Positions 19,380 to 28,911 of a DNA stretch of 64,000 bases are shown here, piece by piece. The DNA is from an uncultured Vibrio sp. GTDB taxonomy: Bacteria; Pseudomonadota; Gammaproteobacteria; Enterobacterales; Vibrionaceae. The translations under genes and the position numbers were made by a program. The stretch's first letter is position 1; every line of letters begins with the position of its first letter. Under the pieces are notes generated by a model. That model made no database searches. It saw nothing but the letters and a program-made list of their open reading frames with translations, and was not told where the DNA came from. The stretch lies in NCBI RefSeq assembly GCF_963675395.1, contig NZ_OY776223.1, positions 1,240,001 through 1,304,000 of the forward strand, read 5' to 3'.

Positions 19380-20285
19380 CTAAAGCAGTTCAGAAACGAC
19401 ATCTGCAAGCTGATTGAAGGTGTTAGTACGTGACGAACTAGGACGCCAAACCAAACCAATTTCGCGATATGCTTGTTTACCAGGTGGATCGATTACTACT
19501 AAGTTTTGGTTATGTAGCAGTCCGTGTTCAATGGCCATCTGGGGAATAAAAGTCGTCCCAAGACCGTTAGCTACCATCTGTACCAAAGTATGCAAACTCG
19601 TTGCGGTAAATGGATTGATTTTTTCTTTGTCAGTTAACTTACACGCAGAAACGGCATGTTCGGTCAGACAATGCTCCTTCTCTAGAAGAAATACCGATTC
19701 ATCAGGAAGATCGGCATAACGAATAGGGACAGGGATTGACGAGGCCTGACTTGCACTGATCACCATTCGGAATGGATCTTTACCTACTACACGGCTTTCC
19801 ATTCCATCGATTTCTACTGGTAACGCCAGTATCAATACGTCCAGTTCTCCGTGCCTAAGCGCCTGTAATAAGTTGTGCGTTGTGTCTTCTCGCAGCAACA
19901 TGTTGAGTTGTGGAAAACGATAGTTCACTTCCTGAACCAAATCACTCAGCAAAAAAGGAGCAATCGTTGGGATACAACCGACTTTTAGCTGCCCCTGCAT
20001 CTCATCGCCCTGGCACATTCGGCCCAACTCAACTAAGTCCTGTCCTTTCGCCAGTAATTCACGACCTTGTTTCACGACCATTTCACCCGTTTGAGTGAAC
20101 ACTAACGGGCTTTTTTTATCTTTCTTTTCATATAAAGGACAGCCAATCAAATCTTCTAGATTCTGAATGCCTTTGCTAAGGGTTGACTGACTGACAAAAC
20201 AACGTACTGCTGCATCGCTAAAATGCCGTGTTTCATGTAGTGTCACCAGATAATATAACTGCTTTAAACTAGGCCACTTATTCAT
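19380..20285 (-). CDS. oxyR2: OxyR-type peroxide sensor, OxyR2-like
   Basis: A LysR-family regulator of 301 residues: winged helix at about 1-65 (AAVRCFVSQSTLSKGIQNLE) and a periplasmic-binding-like sensor domain. The redox cysteines are C206 and C215 in KEHCLTEHAVSAC, spaced as in OxyR. V. vulnificus OxyR2 is, as I recall, numbered C206/C215 with a Glu at 204 that tunes it to low peroxide; this protein also has E204. It lies divergent from a peroxiredoxin gene, as oxyR2 does from prx2. I start at the ATG giving MNKWPSLKQL; six upstream codons are possible. The OxyR class is firm, the OxyR2 subclass likely. Confidence 0.85.
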   Translation of the reverse strand: MNKWPSLKQLYYLVTLHETRHFSDAAVRCFVSQSTLSKGIQNLEDLIGCPLYEKKDKKSPLVFTQTGEMVVKQGRELLAKGQDLVELGRMCQGDEMQGQLKVGCIPTIAPFLLSDLVQEVNYRFPQLNMLLREDTTHNLLQALRHGELDVLILALPVEIDGMESRVVGKDPFRMVISASQASSIPVPIRYADLPDESVFLLEKEHCLTEHAVSACKLTDKEKINPFTATSLHTLVQMVANGLGTTFIPQMAIEHGLLHNQNLVVIDPPGKQAYREIGLVWRPSSSRTNTFNQLADVVSELL

Positions 20286-20485
20286 AATTCTATTATTAAT
20301 CACCGCTAGAGAAGTGATCGAGTTAAGAGTTTTGTGATTATCGCTTTTTTCGATTAACTCAATCTATTTAATTCGCTTTTTTCAATACTACAATCTGTAC
20401 TATAGTTTGTCTCGATTTAATACGGACCGAGACAGCATAACTTTATGCGTCTTGGAACTAACCATACTTTTTAGGAGCAAAAAAA

Positions 20486-21091
20486 ATGGTACTAGTAGGT
20501 CGTCAAGCCCCTGATTTTACTGCTGCAGCTGTTCTAGGTAACGGTGAAATCGTTGATAACTTCAACTTTGCAGAATTCACTAAAGGTAAGAAAGCCGTTG
20601 TGTTCTTCTACCCACTAGATTTCACTTTCGTTTGCCCATCTGAGCTAATCGCATTCGACAACCGTCTAGCTGACTTCCAAGCTAAAGGCGTTGAAGTAAT
20701 CGGCGTTTCTATCGATTCTCAGTTCTCTCACAACGCATGGCGTAACACTGCTATCGCTGATGGCGGTATCGGTCAAGTTAAGTACCCACTTGTTGCTGAC
20801 GTTAAGCACGAAATCTGTAAAGCTTACGACGTTGAGCACCCAGAAGCTGGCGTTGCTTTCCGTGGTTCTTTCCTAATCGACGAAGAAGGTCTTGTACGTC
20901 ACCAAGTAGTTAACGACCTACCACTAGGCCGTAACATCGACGAAATGCTACGTATGGTTGACGCACTTAACTTCCACCAGAAGCACGGCGAAGTATGTCC
21001 TGCACAGTGGGAAGAAGGTAAAGCAGGTATGGATGCATCTCCACAAGGTGTTGCAGCATTCCTATCTGAGAACGCAGCTGACCTAGCGTAA
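20486..21091 (+). CDS. prx2: Typical 2-Cys peroxiredoxin (AhpC/Prx2 type)
   Basis: The 201-residue enzyme reduces hydrogen peroxide and organic hydroperoxides. The peroxidatic cysteine is C50 in FTFVCPSE and the resolving cysteine is C171 in GEVCPAQW, the layout of AhpC/PrxQ2-type decamers; a GGIG motif at 93-96 is associated with sensitivity to overoxidation. A good ribosome binding site (TAGGAGC) precedes the ATG. It is divergent from the OxyR2-like gene with 200 bp between them, so peroxide induction is expected. No ahpF gene is adjacent, so its reductant is encoded elsewhere. Confidence 0.9.
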   Translation: MVLVGRQAPDFTAAAVLGNGEIVDNFNFAEFTKGKKAVVFFYPLDFTFVCPSELIAFDNRLADFQAKGVEVIGVSIDSQFSHNAWRNTAIADGGIGQVKYPLVADVKHEICKAYDVEHPEAGVAFRGSFLIDEEGLVRHQVVNDLPLGRNIDEMLRMVDALNFHQKHGEVCPAQWEEGKAGMDASPQGVAAFLSENAADLA

Positions 21092-21201
21092 TCAACTAGA
21101 CCTCACCCAAGCTCAACGGGTGAATTGGTTGGATGTATATATAAAGCATAAGCTGTAGCGGAATAACCGCAAACGCCAATCAGTCTAAGTAAAGTCTTAA
21201 T

Positions 21202-21230
21202 AAAGCCCAGAGCTCCTGCTCTGGGCTTTT
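21202..21230 (+). terminator. Terminator of the peroxiredoxin gene
   Basis: AAAGCCCAGAGC-TCCT-GCTCTGGGCTTT is a 12-bp stem followed by more T, about 110 bp after the stop. Confidence 0.9.
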
Positions 21231-21362
21231 TTTCACTCTCTAATCACACAAACGAGGTAATGGCCAAGCGCTAACTTTACCTCTATTTCCCGAAGCTACT
21301 GTACAGATTCTCGCTCTTGTCCTTGTTACTATTTATTGACAACACGTACTTGAGACAACCAC

Positions 21363-22106
21363 ATGATTACTCAATTAGAAGTCTGTATCGACAACATTGA
21401 ATCTCTTCACCATGCCATTTCTGGCGGTGCTACGCGTATTGAACTTTGCTCCTCACTCGCATTAGGAGGACTAACGCCGAGTTACGGTTTTATGCAGCAA
21501 GCGGCAAAGCTTTCCACTGTTCCCGTCTACGCCATGATTCGTCCACGTCAGGGAGATTTCCTCTATCACCAACAAGAAATAGAAGTGATGCGTTCAGATA
21601 TCGAAGCGGCATACCAAGCGGGCTTAAACGGAGTGGTTCTTGGTGTCCTGACTCAAGATGGTGATATTCATATTCAGTATGCGACAGCATTGTGTGAGCT
21701 TGCCCAGGCGCTCGGATTAGGTATCACGTTTCACCGTGCTTTTGATCAGTGCCGGAATGCAGAGCAAGCCTTAGAAGATGTCATAAGCTTAGGTTGTGAG
21801 CGTATATTGACATCTGGGCAGGCACCATCAGCGCCTATCGGCAGCGATGTGATCAAATCACTAGTAGAACAAGCGAATGGCCGTATCCATATCATGGCAG
21901 GAGCAGGCATTAACGCGGAAAACGTACGGGCATTGGTCGAAAAAACGCAGGTACGAGAAGTGCACCTATCAGGTAAGAGCAGTCGTCCAAGTGAGATGAG
22001 CTTTATCGCCAATCAGAGCAAAATGGGGGCATCTGATATCGATGACTTTGCGATTCCTGTTACCAGCACAACAGCCATTGCTAACCTAGTATCAGCTCTC
22101 AAATAA
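21363..22106 (+). CDS. cutC: CutC family protein
   Basis: CutC was named for copper homeostasis in E. coli, though its true biochemical role there is disputed. The 247-residue TIM-barrel protein has the family start ITQLEVCIDNIESLHHAISGGA (in two runs), the LCSSLALGGLTPS motif (about 28-40) and FHRAFDQC (about 125-132). It is preceded by a 270-bp gap with the peroxiredoxin terminator and followed by ppk2 after 69 bp, possibly in one transcript. Confidence 0.92.
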   Translation: MITQLEVCIDNIESLHHAISGGATRIELCSSLALGGLTPSYGFMQQAAKLSTVPVYAMIRPRQGDFLYHQQEIEVMRSDIEAAYQAGLNGVVLGVLTQDGDIHIQYATALCELAQALGLGITFHRAFDQCRNAEQALEDVISLGCERILTSGQAPSAPIGSDVIKSLVEQANGRIHIMAGAGINAENVRALVEKTQVREVHLSGKSSRPSEMSFIANQSKMGASDIDDFAIPVTSTTAIANLVSALK

Positions 22107-22175
22107 AAACTTCGAACAACCACCAGCAACCAATGAGTGCTAACATATTGATTATAAAGGATTGAGGGATGAAGT

Positions 22176-22952
22176 ATGTCTAAGCTGAAAAACAAGCAAT
22201 ACGAAAAAGAGCTCAGAAAGCTGCAAATCGAACTGGTCAAGCTCCAGGAATGGGTCAAACACAAAGGGTTAAAAGTGGTTGTGCTGTTTGAAGGCCGCGA
22301 CGCAGCAGGGAAAGGCGGCGTTATCAAGCGTATTACAGAAAAGCTTAATCCACGTGTATGTCGTGTTGCCGCCCTACCCGCACCAACCGAGAAAGAGAAG
22401 ACTCAGTGGTATTTTCAACGTTATGTTACGCATTTGCCTTCGGCTGGAGAGATCGTCTTATTTGACCGCAGTTGGTATAACCGCGCAGGCGTTGAAAAGG
22501 TGATGGGCTTTTGCACTGCGGACGAATACGAGGAGTTCCTGCGCTCCTGTCCTGAGTTTGAACGTATGCTACAGCGCTCTGGCATCATTTTGATTAAATA
22601 TTGGTTCTCCGTCTCTGATGAAGAGCAAGAAAAACGATTCCTAGGGCGTATTAACACACCGATAAAACGCTGGAAGTTCAGTCCCATGGATTTAGAATCT
22701 CGCCACCGCTGGGTCGAGTACTCAGAAGCGAAAGACAAGATGTTCGCCTATACCGACACCAAAAACTGTCCTTGGTGGGTTGTGCCGTCCGATTCTAAAA
22801 AGAAAGCTCGCCTAAACTGTATCAGCCATCTTCTGAGTCAGATTGATTACAAGGCACTTGAATATCCACCAGTTGAACTTCCAGAGCTAAGCAAAGCAGG
22901 GTATGTCAGAGCGCCAATCGACGATCAGACCTTTGTACCCGAGAAGTATTAG
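22176..22952 (+). CDS. ppk2: Polyphosphate kinase 2 family protein
   Basis: PPK2 enzymes use polyphosphate to phosphorylate nucleotides. The 258-residue protein is the one-domain form. It has a Walker A motif FEGRDAAGKGG (38-48), Walker B with D97 in VLFDRSWYNRAG, and lid-region arginines near 115-150. This length points to a class that phosphorylates nucleoside diphosphates, but substrate choice cannot be read safely. The start has GAGGG 7 bp upstream. It stands beside the pst-ppk1-ppx block, so the window holds two unrelated polyphosphate kinases. Confidence 0.92.
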   Translation: MSKLKNKQYEKELRKLQIELVKLQEWVKHKGLKVVVLFEGRDAAGKGGVIKRITEKLNPRVCRVAALPAPTEKEKTQWYFQRYVTHLPSAGEIVLFDRSWYNRAGVEKVMGFCTADEYEEFLRSCPEFERMLQRSGIILIKYWFSVSDEEQEKRFLGRINTPIKRWKFSPMDLESRHRWVEYSEAKDKMFAYTDTKNCPWWVVPSDSKKKARLNCISHLLSQIDYKALEYPPVELPELSKAGYVRAPIDDQTFVPEKY

Positions 22953-23021
22953 CCTCCGGTAGCAAAACGAAAAGGATCAGCTTTAATAAGCTTAATGCCA
23001 GTCGCTTAACGATTTTATCTG

Positions 23022-23156
23022 CGTCATTCCAGCGAGTTCTAGCGAGACTAGGAATCTAATAGAAGCGCGCTGAGCACTCAACGACATACCTTTAGTCATA
23101 CAGTGCTCGGAAATTAGATCCTGAATCACGCTCCTTCGTCGCTGTTCAGGATGACG
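23022..23156. repeat. Long imperfect palindromic intergenic repeat
   Basis: A 135-bp element begins CGTCATTCC and ends GGATGACG, with inner matching arms GGAATCTAA / TTAGATCC and GAGCACT / AGTGCTC. The whole can fold into one long hairpin. It fills the gap between the convergent ppk2 and phoU genes and looks like a dispersed miniature repeat of the kind found between Vibrio genes. Whether other copies exist cannot be seen here. Confidence 0.7.
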
Positions 23157-23237
23157 GGGTGCTTAAACATGCCGTTCGCCGCTAAACAAACGGCATTTGC
23201 TGTTATAAACTGGCCTTTTTGTTTGATGCAATTCTAC

Positions 23238-23936
23238 TTACTTCAGAACATCATCAATGCTCTGATCGCCAAGGTGTCGAACATCTTTACCTTTTACAAA
23301 GTAGATGATGTATTCACAGATATTCTGACAGCGGTCTCCCACTCGCTCGATGGCACGTGCCGACCACATCACTTGCAGAATGTTGGGAATATTATTCGGG
23401 TCTTCCATCATGTAGGTCATTAACTGACGGATTACCGCTTCATATTCCGCGTCAAGTTTATCATCCTGCTTGTGTACTTCGGCCGCGGCTTCCACATCCA
23501 TACGCGCAAATGCATCAAGCACTTGATGTAACATTTGAATCGCCTGACGACACAGCGGCTCTAGTGATACTTGGAACTGACGTTCTTTTGGTGACGGACT
23601 TTCGATAGCAACATAAGCGATACGCGCCGCTACATCACCAATTCGCTCTAAGTCGGTGATCGTTTTGATGATGGCCATGATTAAGCGCAGGTCTTTCGCT
23701 GTCGGCTGACGCTTGGCGATAATACGAGTACACGCATCATCGATAGACACTTCCATCGCATTCACTTTGTGGTCATCACGCACAACCTTTCGCGCGAGCT
23801 CGATATCTTCTTTATTCAAGGCTTGAATAGCATACGACAGCTGCTGTTCAACCAAACCACCCATAGTTAAAACATGAGTACGAATCGATTCTAGCTCTAC
23901 GTTAAATTGTCCTGAAATATGACGTCCAAAGTGCAT
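23238..23936 (-). CDS. phoU: Phosphate uptake regulator PhoU
   Basis: PhoU links the PstSCAB transporter to the PhoR sensor so that PhoB stays off while phosphate is taken up. The 232-residue protein consists of two similar three-helix bundles with the metal-binding-type motifs [15 protein letters not shown] (about 95-110) and [14 protein letters not shown] (about 196-209). It is the last gene of the pstC-pstA-pstB-phoU run, 32 bp after pstB. Confidence 0.97.
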   Translation of the reverse strand: MHFGRHISGQFNVELESIRTHVLTMGGLVEQQLSYAIQALNKEDIELARKVVRDDHKVNAMEVSIDDACTRIIAKRQPTAKDLRLIMAIIKTITDLERIGDVAARIAYVAIESPSPKERQFQVSLEPLCRQAIQMLHQVLDAFARMDVEAAAEVHKQDDKLDAEYEAVIRQLMTYMMEDPNNIPNILQVMWSARAIERVGDRCQNICEYIIYFVKGKDVRHLGDQSIDDVLK

Positions 23937-23968
23937 AATTGTCCTTCTGTTTAATCTTGCCGCTGGCC

Positions 23969-24787
23969 TTAGCCGTAACGACCGGTGATGTAATCTTCTG
24001 TCTGAGTCTTGACCGGTGACGTGAAGATTGAGTCGGCATCGGAATACTCTATGAGCTTACCCATGTGAATAAATGCCGTATGGTCGCTAACTCGCGCCGC
24101 TTGCTGCATGTTGTGGGTAACAATAACCACAGTATATTGAGTTTTTAGCTCATTGATAAGCTCCTCAATAGTCAAAGTGGAGATTGGATCAAGTGCAGAT
24201 GTCGGTTCATCCAGTAAAAGGACTTCTGGCTCAATCGCGATCGCACGAGCGATGACCAAACGTTGCTGCTGACCGCCTGACAAACCAAATGCGTTCTCAT
24301 GCAAACGGTCTTTCACTTCATCCCACAAAGCCGCTGAACGTAAAGAACGTTCAACCGCGTCATCCAAAGAGCGGCTATTCTTCACCCCTTGTAAACGAAG
24401 TCCATAGACCACATTTTCGTAGATCGATTTAGGGAATGGATTTGGTCGCTGAAATACCATACCAACACGGCGTCTGAGCGTAGCTACATCTACATTAGGA
24501 TGATAAACATTCTTGCCATGCAGACGCACTTCTCCAGTGACCTTACAACCTTCAACTAAATCGTTCATGCGGTTAATACAACGCAACAGAGTCGATTTAC
24601 CGCAACCTGATGGTCCGATAAACGCCGTTACTCTGCCTTTAGGAATACGCATTGAGATATCATGCAACGCCTGCGTTTGTCCGTAGAAAAGATTAAGGTT
24701 CTCTATTGAGATGGCTGTCTGTTCATCCGTCAGGTTATGCACGTCTAACGGCGGCTCATAACCCAATGTATTATCAAAATTAAACAT
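23969..24787 (-). CDS. pstB: Phosphate ABC transporter ATP-binding protein PstB
   Basis: PstB is the cytosolic ATPase that powers phosphate import through PstCA. The 272-residue protein has Walker [12 protein letters not shown] (about 57-67), the signature LSGGQQQRL (about 169-177) and Walker [13 protein letters not shown] (about 189-200). It starts only 2 bp after the pstA stop, so the two are translationally close. Confidence 0.98.
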   Translation of the reverse strand: MFNFDNTLGYEPPLDVHNLTDEQTAISIENLNLFYGQTQALHDISMRIPKGRVTAFIGPSGCGKSTLLRCINRMNDLVEGCKVTGEVRLHGKNVYHPNVDVATLRRRVGMVFQRPNPFPKSIYENVVYGLRLQGVKNSRSLDDAVERSLRSAALWDEVKDRLHENAFGLSGGQQQRLVIARAIAIEPEVLLLDEPTSALDPISTLTIEELINELKTQYTVVIVTHNMQQAARVSDHTAFIHMGKLIEYSDADSIFTSPVKTQTEDYITGRYG

Positions 24788-24789
24788 AC

Positions 24790-26463
24790 TTAATCTTGTC
24801 CTAACGTTCTGTATTTTTCACGCAAGTCATTACGAATACTGATTGCTGTTAAGTTTAGTCCGACAATCACAGTAATGAGCAGGAAAGAGGTGGCGTACAC
24901 CAGCGGACGCGCTGCTTCAATATTGGAGGTCTGGAAGCCGACATCATAAATATGGAAGCCCAAGTGCATGAACTTTCGGTCTAAGTGTACATACGGAAAC
25001 TGTCCATCAACGGGTAAGCTCGACGCTAACTTCACGACCCCCACCAGCATCAATGGTGCTACCTCACCCGCTGCACGAGCAATTGCCAGTATGAGTCCGG
25101 TAATAATCGCCGGCGTCGCCATCGGTAAAATCACACGCCAAAGCGTTTCAAATTGGGTTGCCCCTAGCGCTAATGAACCATGACGAACTGAACTTGGAAT
25201 TCGAGTTAATCCTTCTTCTGTCGTCACAATCACGACTGGCAGCGTTAACACGGCTAAGGTTAACGCAGACCACAACAAGCCTGGCGTACCAAAGGTCGGT
25301 GCTGGTAACTTCTCGCTATAGAACAGGTTATCGATCGAACCACCGATGGTGTAAACGAAAAATCCTAAACCAAATACACCATAAACAATCGACGGAACAC
25401 CAGCCAGGTTAATAACCGCAATCCGAATTACTCGTGTCAACGCATTGTTCTTGGCGTACTCATGCAGGTAGATCGCAGCAATCACGCCCAACGGCATGAC
25501 GATGATCGACATTATGAGCACTAAGAAAACCGTGCCAAAAATTGCAGGGAAAACACCGCCTTCCGAATTAGACTCGCGCGGATCGTCCGATAAAAACTTC
25601 CAAACCTGCTTGCCCCAGTGCGCGACTTTTCCTGGCAGCGACATTTGGTTTGGATACCAGTAGTCCAGAATATCTTCGAGTGGAATCGAGACTTGTTCAC
25701 CAGTCATGTCTTCGACAATCAGAGCATAGCCAGATAGCTGTAAACGAAGACCATCAAGCTGTAAGTCCAGGCTCGCCAGGTCTTGCTCTATTTGTTCCTT
25801 TTGCTTCTGGTTATCCGCTAAAAACGCATCGGTAATAGAGTTGTTCAGTTCATGCTTACGCTTGTTCAGGCGCAATTGTTCCAACTGCCAACCAAGATCC
25901 TGGAGTTGATTGACCACCAGCGAATCAATCTCATGACGCAATGTTTCCGCGTCATCTATCTTTTCATCAAGTATCGTCCGAATATCTTTGTCATATCGCT
26001 TGTCTCCGTCCTGGAAGGCAAGCATTTTGCCAAAGAAGTATCCCCCGCTGCTGCGTTCAATAACCGCTAACTCTTCAGGTGTGGTCGGTTCATCCAACTG
26101 TATTTGTAACACTGAAATGAAGTCCGCTGGATAAAGCTCTCGGTTGGCAATTTTAATACTCAAACGAGTGGCAAAATCCTCATCTTCATCGAGTTTCTGC
26201 GCGGCCTCTTCTGGTAAGTAACTTTTGGGAACAAAGCTTCGCTCATAAACCTGACCAATGAGTTTACTGTTTTCCTGCAGCACTTCACCCTGCACAGGTG
26301 TCAGGGCCGCCACATTCCATTGATACAAGGGTGCAGGCCAGAAAAAGGTTAACCCTTTCCAGCCTATAAGCAGGAGCAAACCTAAAACGGAGAGCAAACT
26401 GATACTCACCGCTCCCCCCGTTAGCCATATCCAAGGTGCGCCTGAACGAATCCAATTTAACAC
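24790..26463 (-). CDS. pstA: Phosphate ABC transporter permease PstA, enlarged form
   Basis: PstA is one of two membrane subunits of the high-affinity phosphate importer. The protein has 557 residues against about 300 in E. coli. The extra 220 or so residues sit after the first membrane helix (about 13-38) and are partly coiled-coil (about 180-245, rich in K, E, Q and L), so they probably face the periplasm. The normal permease domain follows from about 300, with the EAA-like loop [21 protein letters not shown]. It lies between pstC and pstB. Confidence 0.95.
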   Translation of the reverse strand: MLNWIRSGAPWIWLTGGAVSISLLSVLGLLLLIGWKGLTFFWPAPLYQWNVAALTPVQGEVLQENSKLIGQVYERSFVPKSYLPEEAAQKLDEDEDFATRLSIKIANRELYPADFISVLQIQLDEPTTPEELAVIERSSGGYFFGKMLAFQDGDKRYDKDIRTILDEKIDDAETLRHEIDSLVVNQLQDLGWQLEQLRLNKRKHELNNSITDAFLADNQKQKEQIEQDLASLDLQLDGLRLQLSGYALIVEDMTGEQVSIPLEDILDYWYPNQMSLPGKVAHWGKQVWKFLSDDPRESNSEGGVFPAIFGTVFLVLIMSIIVMPLGVIAAIYLHEYAKNNALTRVIRIAVINLAGVPSIVYGVFGLGFFVYTIGGSIDNLFYSEKLPAPTFGTPGLLWSALTLAVLTLPVVIVTTEEGLTRIPSSVRHGSLALGATQFETLWRVILPMATPAIITGLILAIARAAGEVAPLMLVGVVKLASSLPVDGQFPYVHLDRKFMHLGFHIYDVGFQTSNIEAARPLVYATSFLLITVIVGLNLTAISIRNDLREKYRTLGQD

Positions 26464-26493
26464 GCGATTACTCGCTCTTTGTTCAAACTACTA

Positions 26494-28701
26494 TTACAAC
26501 GCACGGTACTTATCTCTCAATCTTTGACGGACAAACTCGGCAAGCGCATTCACCGCAAAAGTAAATAAAAACAATATTAATGCTGCTAGGAACAGTAGGC
26601 GGAAATGCGTACTGCCTACTTCTGATTCTGGCAACTCAACCGCAATCGTTGCCGACAAGCTGCGCATTCCCTCTAAGATGTTCCAATCCATTAGCGGTGT
26701 GTTGCCCGTCGCCATTAGCACGATCATGGTTTCACCTACAGCACGCCCTAACCCCATCATAATGGCAGAGAAAATACCAGGACTCGCTGTCAGCAGAACC
26801 ACATAAATCAGGGTCTGCCATGGTGTTGCTCCCAAGGCTAAAGAACCATCCGACAAGTGCTTTGGCACCGAGAAAATCGCATCCTCAGCAATAGTGAAAA
26901 TCGTTGGTATAACCGCAAACCCCATCGCAAGCCCGACGACCAATGCATTACGCTGATCAAAACCAATACCATGTTCCGTCAAGAACAAGCGCATATCACC
27001 ACCGAAGAAACTCTGCTCGATAGTTGGAGATAGCCATACCCCCAATACAATCAGTACTAACAATACCGGCATCAGTACCAGTGCATGCCAACCATTTGGC
27101 AGCCTGTTTCTTAGCGACTGTGGGAGTAAAGCCCAAAGCCCACCCATGATCATAGTACTCAGCGGTAATATAAAGAGCATCACCACAACCGTAATCAAAT
27201 GGTCTTCGACAATTGGAGCAAACCAGAGTCCGGCAAGGAAACCGATGATCACGGTCGGAAGCGCTTCCATTAGTTCTATCGACGGCTTAACCACTCTTCG
27301 CATACGCGGTGACATAAAGTAAGCGGTATAAATTGCCCCTAATACTGCCAGCGGCACTGAGAACAACATGGCAAACATCGCAGCTTTAATTGTGCCAAAC
27401 GCGATGGGTACTAAACTGAACTTCGCTTCAAAGTCATCACTTGCCGACGTCGATTGCCAGACAAATTCCGGTTCGGGATACCCTTCATACCACACCTCTT
27501 GCCACAGAGAAGAGAGCGACACTTCCGGATATGGGTTGTCTACAACGGCAATATCAAGCTCATCATCTTGCCAAGAAATTAAGTAACGTTCATTACTCGA
27601 CATCGCAGCTAAAGCGGGCGCTTGCTGGTAGGCGCGCTTAAATAACACCAATTTTTCACTGGTGGTGTAATGACTTTGTACGGTGCCATTAGTGTAAAAG
27701 CTATAGAACCCTTTGCGGTGAGAGTCTGGTAACAAATACTTGAGCTCTGAAGCCAACTTAAAACTACGAATGTAAGTCAGCGTTCGATTGTCTCCCTGAA
27801 GCGTATCGAACCATTGAGAAACCGTGCCATCATTATGGGTGACAAGCAAAGAATAAGCGCCAGAGAGCAAATCGATGTTTCGCACCGAATGTTTACTATC
27901 GCCCCGTGTCAGGTCAATAACCTCACGTACCACAAAAGTGAACTTATCTTTCTTTAAAACGATCAGTTCGGAGCCATCTCGCAGATATAACGTCTCCCCT
28001 CCCGGGGTTAGCAAGATTTGATCGGGAGAGTTGAAGCCAGCAGAAAAGGTAAAATCAATCGTACTAGGCTCGTCGCTTAGCAAAGAAGATGAAAACTGCC
28101 AACGTGCGTGAATCTGACCATTTTGAGTCTGCCAGACAATGGTTGGCGATTGTTCAGAGGCACTGAAAGCGAATTGAACCACTGGGTCAGATTCATCGGT
28201 GAGAGCCAGATTCATACTGGTGTGGAAAGTGACGATCTCTGGTGGACGCGCATTCTCTTTCAAAGTCGCATTAAACTCAGGTTTAAAAATATGCGCTTTG
28301 CCTTGCTCATCCACCAAACCGTACCAGCCTCGGCCCGGTGCTGATTGTGAAAAAGAAACAGGAGCAGTGACGAGTTGCTGAGAATAAAGCGAAGACGGTG
28401 CAGACTCATCCATCGAGAAGAACTGAGCTTGTCCATCTTCGGTAAGAACGAAAGCCAACTGAGCGTAATCATCAACAGATATCGCTAACGGCTTGCCTAC
28501 CTGTACGCTTCTGGAAGCATGGTTCGTCTCTATCTTCGCATCTGAAAACAGAGGAATGATAACCATCGCGAGATAAACAAAAATCAAAATCAGCGCAGCC
28601 AGTACGCCCACACCACCAGTCGTCACTGCAAGCCTGATCAAACGATCTTTAATCAGTCGCTTCTTATCTTTTTCCTGCAATGAAAACTCGGCTTGTGCCA
28701 T
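26494..28701 (-). CDS. pstC: Phosphate ABC transporter permease PstC, enlarged form
   Basis: PstC pairs with PstA as the membrane channel for phosphate. At 735 residues it is more than twice the E. coli length (about 320). One helix at about 28-50 is followed by roughly 370 residues of beta-rich, repeat-like sequence, probably a periplasmic propeller-type domain, and then the ordinary permease from about 425 with the loop [21 protein letters not shown] near 640. No pstS lies in this operon; the binding protein gene is beside phoR instead. A candidate Pho box lies upstream. Confidence 0.95.
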   Translation of the reverse strand: MAQAEFSLQEKDKKRLIKDRLIRLAVTTGGVGVLAALILIFVYLAMVIIPLFSDAKIETNHASRSVQVGKPLAISVDDYAQLAFVLTEDGQAQFFSMDESAPSSLYSQQLVTAPVSFSQSAPGRGWYGLVDEQGKAHIFKPEFNATLKENARPPEIVTFHTSMNLALTDESDPVVQFAFSASEQSPTIVWQTQNGQIHARWQFSSSLLSDEPSTIDFTFSAGFNSPDQILLTPGGETLYLRDGSELIVLKKDKFTFVVREVIDLTRGDSKHSVRNIDLLSGAYSLLVTHNDGTVSQWFDTLQGDNRTLTYIRSFKLASELKYLLPDSHRKGFYSFYTNGTVQSHYTTSEKLVLFKRAYQQAPALAAMSSNERYLISWQDDELDIAVVDNPYPEVSLSSLWQEVWYEGYPEPEFVWQSTSASDDFEAKFSLVPIAFGTIKAAMFAMLFSVPLAVLGAIYTAYFMSPRMRRVVKPSIELMEALPTVIIGFLAGLWFAPIVEDHLITVVVMLFILPLSTMIMGGLWALLPQSLRNRLPNGWHALVLMPVLLVLIVLGVWLSPTIEQSFFGGDMRLFLTEHGIGFDQRNALVVGLAMGFAVIPTIFTIAEDAIFSVPKHLSDGSLALGATPWQTLIYVVLLTASPGIFSAIMMGLGRAVGETMIVLMATGNTPLMDWNILEGMRSLSATIAVELPESEVGSTHFRLLFLAALILFLFTFAVNALAEFVRQRLRDKYRAL

Positions 28702-28745
28702 TTATCTCTCTACCTTTTTATACTCAGTACCAGAATATGTCTTTT

Positions 28746-28765
28746 AGATGACAATTATATTACAG
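28746..28765 (-). promoter_or_regulatory. Candidate Pho box of the pst operon
   Basis: On the minus strand CTGTAAT-ATAA-TTGTCAT shows two 7-bp half-sites spaced 11 bp apart, matching the PhoB pattern CTGTCAT-N4-CTGTCAT. It lies 45 bp before pstC. Confidence 0.65.
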
Positions 28766-28826
28766 ATCACCTTAACCAACTGAAAAGAAGACAACTCTGG
28801 AATCCAGTAGGTACATTGAAATAAAA

Positions 28827-28847
28827 CTGTAACAAAAATCTCATAAT
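28827..28847 (+). promoter_or_regulatory. Candidate Pho box of ppk1-ppx
   Basis: CTGTAAC-AAAA-ATCTCATAA resembles two PhoB half-sites 11 bp apart, 65 bp before the ppk1 start. The second half-site is weak, so this is less certain than the phoB site. Confidence 0.5.
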
Positions 28848-28911
28848 GTTCTTACTCAACTATATTTTCCTTGATGAATATGCAACTTTCACCTTTTGGC
28901 TAGGTAAGATA

